From: Tetracentron sinense | Lineage: Eukaryota > Streptophyta > Magnoliopsida > Trochodendrales > Trochodendraceae | Direction: 5' to 3' | DNA: 64,000 nucleotides | NCBI GenBank assembly: GCA_015143295.1 | Contig: CM026567.1 | Span: 10,000,416-10,064,415 of the forward strand | In this document: positions 56,750-64,000 of the stretch, one piece after another | Numbering within the stretch: the first letter of the stretch is position 1 | How the letters are laid out: each line of letters starts with the position of its first letter | Notes under the pieces: generated by a model | The model's input: the letters and a program-made list of their open reading frames with translations, nothing else | The model's database searches: none | Told to the model about the DNA's origin: nothing | Position numbers and translations under genes: made by a program

Positions 56750-57425
56750 TAATGGCGGTAATAACTTTACCGTTATTACTAAAAATTGCAAAATGAACAG
56801 CCAGTCGTGTGAGGGTTGGGGTTGGTTTAACAAAAATCAAGTAATGGCCGGTAAAGGTTTTACCGTCATTCCTGATTTAGGCTAAATCATGAATAGTGGT
56901 AATAACATTACCGTCATCGTTGAGTTTCTAGTTTACAGTGCAGCTGGCTCCTCTACAACCCTCCAGTCTGCATCCCTAGTGTCTAGAACTCTTCCATTAA
57001 TCCCTTAAACACCCATAGGTCTCCCCTAAATCCTATATGAAGCCCCCCTCCTCCAAGCTTCTTCTGACCTTCCCCTGGGCCATGTTTAGGTCCCCCTGCC
57101 ACTCTTCTATCTACCTTGGTCATTCCAGGGTTCATCTTGCTATTTAAGCGTGGTTAACACTCCCTAAACCAGAGACTGTAAAGAATGGCTGTAGACAGTC
57201 TACCGCTATTCTGAGTTACCAAATACAATGGGTTTGGGCCCACTTTGGCCTATTCTAGAACTTCCCCTGGGCCTACCAAAGGCCTAGAACAGTCCTTCCA
57301 CTTCCCTCTTCACCCCTATGGGTCCAGAACCCCTTGGGTTAACACCTAACTTAAAATATAGCCCTGTAAACCATGGTTGGAAATGCCTGATAATGGTGGT
57401 CATCTCTTCACCGCCATTATTGGTT
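56750..57425 (+). promoter_or_regulatory. Inverted-repeat cluster in Tat LTR
   Basis: GTAATAACTTTACCGTTATTAC (near 56757), GGTAAAGGTTTTACCG (near 56853), GGTAATAACATTACCG (near 56900) and AATGGTGG...CACCGCCATT (57391-57417) are short palindromes sharing TTACCG or its complement. Confidence 0.55.
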
Positions 57426-57729
57426 TTCTGTTCTTTTGGGCTTTGCACAGGGCCCAAATCAGGTAGGAGGCGACTCTAAGTTCTACCATACTTTCTGGGC
57501 CCACCCTGATCTACCTGGACCATTTGACTGGGATTAACCTAACCCCAGTTAACTTTTAACCATGATTAAGTACCCTTAACACTTGGTAAAATCTAGAAAA
57601 ATACCGAAAGATTCTAAAATCATTGCATGTATCCAAAATGTTACTGCTTTGGCCTCTTTACCATGATTAGTAGTCCTAACCATGGTTACTTTAACCATTT
57701 AACTCTGGTTAGCAATCCTAACCTCGGTT

Positions 57730-57990
57730 AAATATGATTTTGGCCTACCGGGCCTAATCTCTTAACCTATCGGGCTCATCCTTGGCCTACCGGGCGCAAC
57801 CTCAGCTTACCGGGCTCAACCGTGTTACCATCAACTATAGTAAAAAACCCTAACCAAGGTTAGTTTGACCCTTAACCCTGGTTAGCAACCCTAACCTCGG
57901 TTTTTGGCCTAACAATCCTAAATGAAGTCTAACGGACTTCCCCTTGGCCTACCGGGCCTCTTCCCTAGTCTATCAAACTAATCCTAAGCC
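57730..57990 (+). repeat. CTACCGGGCC tandem array (second copy)
   Basis: GGCCTACCGGGC variants at about 57734, 57762, 57785, 57805 and 57948 with related units between; shorter and more decayed than the array at 51809. Confidence 0.7.
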
Positions 57991-58404
57991 TATCGGGCTT
58001 GAACCATGTACTTGACCAACCTCGGTCAACAAAACTTTAGTCTACTAGACTAGTCAATTAGCCACCCTGGGTGCACACACACACCTCCTGGCCTCAACAC
58101 GGGCTCATATGCCAGAATTATGCTAGGTCTGATCTCACCCTTGTGAGTACGTAGGCAACCTGACCCGGGTTCAACCCTAGTTAGCTTTTCTTTCCTAGAT
58201 TAGTATTATTTCAATCACTTAGGTATTTGAACATTGACTTTAATTTGGCTTAAACCTAGAAAATAGAGAACCATTGAAAAATGAAAGTCTCGGGGTCAGA
58301 TCGTGACCGAGACCTTATCCATATCCCGATGACTTATCCCTCCTGAATGAATAGGTGGTGACTCTAAACATTTACCCATGAGTAAAATCTCGTACTCACA
58401 AATC

Positions 58405-58422
58405 TGGCGACTCTGCTGGAGA
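58405..58422 (+). other. Tat primer binding site
   Basis: TGGCGACTCTGCTGGAGA, four bases after the LTR end. It differs by two transitions from TGGCGACTCCGCTGGGGA, the tRNA-Arg-type site I associate with Ogre/Tat elements. Confidence 0.8.
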
Positions 58423-59522
58423 GACTTACCCAAGGTACAACCCGAAACCTAGGTTTAAGCCAATCAAAGTCAGCTTGTTCAAATACCTAAGTATTTAACC
58501 TAATATTAATCATTTCATCTCTTTACTTTAATTATGTACTGTGTATATCATACATGTCATAGTAGCATAATGTCCTATTAAACTCAGTAGTTAGGCTTAT
58601 TACGCTTATGGCTGGTGGATGATCATCCTCAGTGTCAGAAGCTTAAAAGTCTTAGAAGCTCATAGAATTATGCCTAGTAGGTGATTACTCTCAGAGAAGG
58701 ATTCTGAACGCTCCTGCCAACACCAATCGTCCCTTTTCAGGTATATTCTGTACTGGGCAGTCGTATTATACGGTATTAAGTGATCCCCCTATCCTGCCAG
58801 GAACAGACTCGCATCAAACCAATATTCATACATATAACTTAGGATAGGGTATAGTCTACAAGTAGCCCACCCATAGAGGGTTACTATGAATCCTAACCTG
58901 CTTGCACCCTATATCTGTCCCCAATCATGGTTGACTATCCAGGCACATTCTAACCTGATAAGTACCCACCCAGAGGCACATTCTTCCTCGAGAGACAGCT
59001 AGATCCAGTAAAAAGGAGAAAAGGCCACGGAAAGTCTAGCAAACATTCAAGCAGTAACAAGTAGAATGGAACTGTGACCTCCAAGCCATACAGGGGTAGG
59101 TCGAGCAGCTCGAGCATACAGTCCAAACTCTCCAGAAGAGACGCAGAGATGACGATAGAGAAACTGTCAGCATCAGGGCCCAGCTGTATCTACCAAGAGT
59201 AGCTTGATAGTGCAAAGGTTGAGATGACCTCGCAGATCCGACAATTTGAGTCTCGAATGTTCATTGCTACTGAGGCAATTAAGAATATGGAGGTTAAGGT
59301 CACATTTCTCCAATAACAAATCATGGACCTCGACGGTATGCCCTGACCACTTAACTTCGCGATCCCTAACGGACCTACATAGGATCGAGTCTTTTTTCCA
59401 TTTCTGAGTTGTACAATCATGTACTCACTTTACATGCATCAATGAAAAGTCATTTTCTAGCATCTTCTTCCCTGCATCATCTATATTTATGTTTAGCCAT
59501 TGCATCCTTTTCAGTTTGCAGG
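58423..59522 (+). other. Tat 5' leader
   Basis: No long open frame. A piece around 59100-59200 reads VEQLEHTVQTLQKRRRDDD in one frame, suggesting a decayed coiled-coil coding segment; otherwise nothing recognised. Confidence 0.45.
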
Positions 59523-59531
59523 AGTCGACCC

Positions 59532-61595
59532 ATGACTCGATCTATGACTGCAATTCTCGTAGAAGCAGCTACTGTAGACGCAGTCCTAATAGAGGTACCA
59601 ATCACGAAAGAAGCATTTAGTACAACCTATACTGACAACCAATTAGAATTGATGGTAGAACCATCTGATCAGCATCAATGAACAAGTGAGATCTTGCAGT
59701 CTCACGAGAGAGATATTATAGTCATGCAAGCAAAGTTAGACAGAGTTATAGAATCCCTGAAGATTCTCATTGGTGCCTGAACCGAAGAACCCTCCATCTG
59801 AATCCCTACTAGAGAAACTCCTGAACAGTCTCATCTAGAGCCACATCAGCCCATCCCTATCCTCATTCCAAACCCTATGCCCACAATAAGTAGAGGAGAA
59901 GAATATGATCAATATGAGGAGTAGCCCAAAGCCTCGCATGACAATCAGGACTGGCCGTCATCCTCAAACCCTACTCCATCCCTCAGGGACCAGCTTGAGG
60001 AAATCAAACAGATGTAGGAGGAGACAAGATGGATGAAGAGGGCATCTACCAGCCCCTGCCTCCCACTGGAAGACCTGACTTTCTCATCTGGGAATGTAGT
60101 ACCCTCATGGTTCATGGTATCAGACTTTGACAAGTACGACGGCACAAGCTACCTTGAGCAACATTTATAGTTGTATCTAGGGGACATGCTCCAGCACAAC
60201 AAGAACCAGCCTCTGTTCATCCAATAGTTCCAAAAAAGTCTGAAGGGAGCAGCCCTTACATGGTGGATATCGGTTGACAAGCAGCGAATCAAAACCTGAC
60301 AGGATGTCATAGACAACTTTGTGGAGCAGTACTCCTTCAACTAGGAAATCCGACCTCAGAGAAGCCAACTGGAGCAGATGTACCAACACAACAATGGATC
60401 CTTCTTGGAATATGCTACCCACTGGAGGGAGATGGTAGCAAAGATATCTACTCTGATCCCTAAAGAGGAGCTATCAAAGCATATTTATGGGTACTCTGAA
60501 GTAACCTTACTCCACCCTGATGGTGACATTACCAGTTGTGGATTTTGCACCATTGTCAAAACCGGTGCCCCCTCATCAAGATAGCCATCCATAGTGGAGC
60601 TATCCACACTAGCTTAGGGCTTGCTCCCCCAGAGCAGCAACACTAGCAAACAAAAACAACGGTCCTCGAGACTAGAGAAGAAAAGAAGATGTTCAGATGG
60701 TATCCTCTGCAACACCCATCAGATTGCCAGTTCCAACAGCTCAGTGTTAGCAAGCGTTTGGAAACACCCGACCAGTTAAACAAAACTAGGGGCAAAATCA
60801 TCCCCCCAGAAACTTCACCCCTCTTCCCTATTCTCTCAGCCACTTGTTGGACTTTTTGACTAAACAGGGTCTTCTCACCTTGAGAGGCCCCACCCCTCTT
60901 TTACCTTCAGATAAACAAAACAAAAATTACCAAGCCGATTATCACTGCGCTTTTCATCGAGGCCCAGGTCATTCAACCGACTACTGCATTATTTTGAAGT
61001 GCGCCATCCAAGATCTCCTGGATGAGGGTAGGGTTGAACTGCCCCTGGCAACACCAGTATCAATCAGGCACCACTGCCCCCACACAACAACCAAGTTAAC
61101 TTTATTGAGTGGGAAGAGCCTGGGGCAGGGCAGCTGAAACCTTGTACACCCGCAGTTGATGATGATATTTTCAGGCCTTCATACTAGCCTCCTGTTATAA
61201 TCCCTTTTCCCCAATCAAACATACAGACCATCCAGTCTTCAGTACAAATCCCTATCCCCGAACAGATCATCTACACTATCCCTTGCCCTACAAACTTGCC
61301 CATGGCTCAAGCTCAAGCCTCTACCTCTACAGGCCCCATCTGAATCCCTTACATCCCATCTCCACTTTTTGACCTTGATCAAGTACCCGCTCCCCACTCT
61401 CTTATCCTTAAGAGTGAGAGCATCACCTACCTTACTAGATCTGGCCGGGTGTACCAACCTCCAGCAACTGAGCCGGTAAAGGTAAAAGGAACAAAGAAGA
61501 AAAAAGTAGGGGTGTCAGACCTAGAGAAAGAAGCAGCAGACTCAGCAGTTCTGTTAAAAATCCTAGAAAAGATAAAGGAGTTCAACATTACTTAG
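59532..61595 (+). pseudogene. gag: Tat gag (many stops)
   Basis: Likely start MTRSMTAILVEAATVD. The capsid part contains SDFDKYDGTSYLEQHL, MLQHNKNQPLFIQ, LKGAALTWWISVDK, VIDNFVEQYSFN and THWREMVAKISTLIPKEEL (about 60115-60475), recognisable as Retrotrans_gag of the Tat type. A zinc-like motif CAFHRGPGHSTDYC at about 60950 precedes ALKCAIQDLL-like sequence. Stops mostly stand at expected Gln or Trp codons (for example in LEQHL-stop-LYLGD and SFN-stop-EIRP), and frame changes occur near 60550-60840. Particle protein in an intact element. Confidence 0.8.
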
Positions 61596-61726
61596 TAATT
61601 GAGCAAAGTCCCAGCATAGATTTCTATCTTGGATCTTCTATCTTCCGAGCATCACCGAAAGCAACTGCTCTGGGTATTTAATGATTCCCATGTAACACCA
61701 AATATCACGCCTGAGAACTGGGGCAT

Positions 61727-62221
61727 ATGATGGGGCAGGTACTTGAATCCAGAATTATCTCCTTAACAGAAGAGGAAATACCGGATAGCGACAGGGATCA
61801 CACCCAGGCTCTCTACATTGTAGTTCAATGCATGGACAAGACATTATCGTCAGTGCTAATCAACAACAGCACCGGCCTGAACGTCTGCACTCTGTCTACA
61901 CTGCAAAGCCTGGTGCTAGATCTCAGTAAGGTAAAGAAGAGACCCATGACAATCAGGGTCTTCGACAACTCTACCAGGCAGAACCTAGGTGACATAGGCT
62001 TGACCATCAGGGTCGGACCAGCTCAATTCACAATGAACTTCCAAGTCGTGAATGTGCTAGCATCATTCACCTTGCTCTTAGGGAGGCCGTGGATCCACGC
62101 GGCCGGAGTTATTCTCTCCTCTCTCCACAAAAGAATCAAATTCATCCAGGATGACCATTTGGTCATGATATCTTTAGAGGAGATAGCTAGTTCATTCGGG
62201 GACATCCAAGAATTGGGGTAA
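61727..62221 (+). pseudogene. pol: Tat protease (active site changed)
   Basis: 164-codon open frame. SSVLINNSTGLNVC stands where the aspartic protease active site should be, with Asn in place of the catalytic Asp; LLLGRPWIHAAG (near 62070-62105) is the strongly conserved C-terminal motif of Tat/Ogre proteases. The adjoining KRIKFIQDDHLVMISLEE is also typical. Apparently dead enzyme. Confidence 0.82.
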
Positions 62222-62820
62222 GGTACCACCTTCATGACATACCAGTTTGGGTAAGTCAATTTTATCGACAAGGTAGAAGAGCAGAGCAGGTAAGCAGTGC
62301 CGCTATTTGTCAAAATGATGGCCAGAATGAACTATCAATCAGGGTTAGGTCTAGGAGTCAGAAATTAGGGGATGAAGAAGACATACGTACCTCGTTGCTA
62401 CACTCCTCCATTCGGATTAGGGTACAAGCCCAAATTTGAGAACTATCACTCCAAGCTAACAAAGAAGAGCAGTCGATCGATGAAACCAGAACCCTGACCC
62501 CACATCTCTATAACCTTCCCAGTAGGGACATTCAAACCCTACCCAGATGCACCTCTTGGACCAGTTGCCAGCATCTCAATCCTCCAGCCCAATGTTGAGT
62601 CTTCAGGGATTCTAGATCTAAAAATATTCAGTATAACACAGATGTTCGATGAGCTGACTGTCAAAGAAGCCTTAGAAATGGAAGATGCAGCATGAGAATA
62701 GGTCTGCACCCTCCCAATAGCACCGAGGCATCATTCAGTCACCGACCACTGATCCGTTGGTGGACCGAGGCTCTTACCATTGAGGACATTCAGGGCTAGG
62801 GCAAGCAAGTCGCAAGGCAG
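62222..62820 (+). pseudogene. Tat linker with G-patch-like segment (broken)
   Basis: Frames carry VKMMARMNYQSGLGLGVRN (62307-62366), resembling the glycine-rich G-patch found in Tat/Ogre polyproteins, then YVPRYTPPFGLGYKP and a Pro-rich part with several stops. G-patches usually bind RNA or RNA helicases; role in retroelements unknown. Confidence 0.55.
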
Positions 62821-63117
62821 GTTGGTTTGATCAAGCGGTGACTGAAGCATCATTCTTCTACTCCTTCTATCTTCTCTTTTTGCAAAATCTAAATGTCAGG
62901 CCACTGTCAGCCTCTTTTTGTTAGGTCAATAATTTTGTAAACAACAGTCATATTTTATCTATAAAATCTAATGTTTTGACTCAAAAATAAGTTTTGCATA
63001 AAACATTTCATTTGGCAGATGATTAAATCACACGGACTCTTCTCCTGGAAGGCCTAGTATCCTGAAGCCAACAAAAATAACAAAAAGCATGTTAAACTAA
63101 GCTAAATGATTTGCCAG
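62821..63117 (+). other. Candidate intron between protease and RT of Tat element
   Basis: Coding similarity stops near 62820 and RT-domain coding resumes at ITFDKAIPETLLEL (63118 on). The 297 nt between are AT-rich, begin AAGGCAG/GTTGG and end ATTTGCCAG/GA with CTAAG near 63097. Ogre elements are known to carry an intron in this region; here it is a positional inference. Confidence 0.4.
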
Positions 63118-64000
63118 GAATTACCTTTGATAAGGCTATCCCTGAAACCCTCCTTGAACTTTCGAAAGTTGAGTATGACTTAGGACAGGAAGAGGAACTG
63201 CCTCAAGAGATTTTGGACCTCCTAGAGCACGGTGAAGGGATCTTGTAGTCAAACATTGAGGACAGTGTGACCATAAACCTCGGTTCTGACAATAATCCTT
63301 AGCTAGTCAAGATCGGCACAACCGTGAGCCCACAACAGAGGACAGACATGATCATCTTCCTGAAGAGATACAGTGACGTCTTTGCCCGGTTATACACAAA
63401 CATGCCTGGCTTGAACCCAGCATTGGTAGTGCATAGACTGCCCCTGAATCCTGAAGTCAGACCAGTTAAGTAGAAACTAAGACGGATAAGGCTCGTATGA
63501 TCGCAGAAGGTCAAAGAAGAGGTAGAGAAGCAGATCAGTGTAGGCTTCCTAGCAGTAGCAACCTACACTGAGTGGCTAGCCAACATTGTACCAGTACCCA
63601 AGAAGGATGGTAAGGTCCAAATGTGTATCGACTACCGAAATCTGAACAAGGCAAGCCCTAAAGACAACTTCCTTCTCCCACACATCGACATCCTGATCGA
63701 TAATACTACAGGGCACGAGACACTCTCATTCATGGATGGTTTCTCTAGATACAACCAGATCAGAATGGTAGAAGAAGACATGGAGAAAACCTCCTTCATC
63801 ATGCCTTGGGGCAGATTCTGTAATAAGGTAACGCCCTTCGGGCTCAAGAATGCTGGGGTAACCTATCAGAGGGCCATAACAGCACTGTTCTATAACATGA
63901 TCCACGAGTCGACTGAAGTCTATATGGATAACATGATCATCAAATTACCTACTACTGGGCAGCACCCGAAAGATCTGAAGGAACTGTGTGATAGACTCAG
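63118..64000 (+). pseudogene. pol: Tat reverse transcriptase, N-terminal half (stops; YMDN active site)
   Basis: KRYSDVFARLYTNMPGLNP, HRLPLNPEVRPVK, ANIVPVPKKDGKVQMCIDYR, NLNKASPKDNF, FMDGFSRYNQIRM and TPFGLKNAGVTYQRA follow the order of Tat RT. The catalytic Y-x-D-D box reads YMDN (63921-63932), the second Asp being Asn. Stops at about 63247, 63300, 63471 and 63499 replace sense codons. Continues past the right edge. Confidence 0.88.

Larger units (their letters stand above)
56374..58400 (+). repeat. Tat 5' LTR (2027 bp)
   Basis: TGTAAGCACCC at the start and CGTACTCACA at the end, followed by the PBS. Contains telobox-like words near the start, several inverted repeats of the GGTAATAAC...TTACCG kind, and the CTACCGGGCC array. 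The 3' third matches 51757-52596. Confidence 0.8.
56374..64000 (+). mobile_element. Tat/Ogre-type Ty3/gypsy element, plus strand, cut by right edge
   Basis: 5' LTR 56374-58400, PBS at 58405, leader, gag, protease, G-patch-like segment, candidate intron and the beginning of RT at the window end. PBS of the tRNA-Arg type, GRPWIH protease and G-patch are marks of the Tat/Ogre clade as I know it. Numerous stops make it a decayed copy. Confidence 0.85.

Overview
The window is a block of nested, decayed LTR retrotransposons from a flowering plant. I see no host gene, tRNA, rRNA, CRISPR array or bacterial-type feature. The assignment to an angiosperm rests on the lineages present: Ty3/gypsy chromoviruses of the Tekay/Del type (initiator-Met PBS TGGTATCAGAGC, chromodomain-like C-terminus), two Ty1/copia Sireviruses with an extra third ORF, and a Tat/Ogre-type Ty3/gypsy element (PBS TGGCGACTCTGCTGGAGA, GRPWIH protease motif, G-patch-like segment).

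Layout. 1-7284 is E1, a minus-strand Tekay element whose 3' LTR runs off the left edge; it sits inside the 3' LTR of Sire-1, a minus-strand Sirevirus (7285-14588). At about 14589 Sire-1 is cut by the truncated 5' LTR of Tekay element A (plus strand). A is split in three by younger Tekay elements B (19331-29245) and C (29288-38946; TSD GTTTG on both sides), resumes at 38952 and ends with its 3' LTR at 40020-42254. From 42255 follows the 3' part of Sire-2 (plus strand) to the end of its 3' LTR at 49712. Then come a nearly complete Tekay 3' LTR (D, 49891-51755), a Tat-type LTR fragment (to 52596), two poorly classified minus-strand LTR-like stretches (52597-56373), and the 5' part of a Tat/Ogre element (56374 to the right edge).

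How the parts work. The four Tekay elements share an architecture that usual domain annotation would miss. The LTR carries a cluster of CGATCG-type palindromes, then a leader exon nearly free of ATG that ends in a consensus 5' splice site (AAG/GTTAGT or close). The next candidate acceptor (CAG/G) that gives an ATG-free leader lies 8-12 nt before the gag ATG. A second, 135-147 nt intron with donor CAAG/GTACGC separates gag from protease in all four elements. Unspliced RNA would make Gag alone; spliced RNA would join Gag to Pol in frame. Inside the first intron each LTR has a conserved hairpin followed at once by a 39-46 codon acidic ORF (core PWVEEEYVEE) whose codons differ mainly at synonymous positions between families.

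Sire-2 carries a similar surprise: the palindrome-plus-TATA module of its LTR is echoed just upstream of its third ORF, suggesting an internal promoter. All coding regions are damaged to some degree (C is the best preserved), with many stops of the CAG to TAG, CGA to TGA and TGG to TAG/TGA kind, as expected from decay of methylated cytosines. Coordinates of LTR ends marked by TG...CA, PBS and PPT are precise; those of the regions at 52.6-56.4 kb are approximate.
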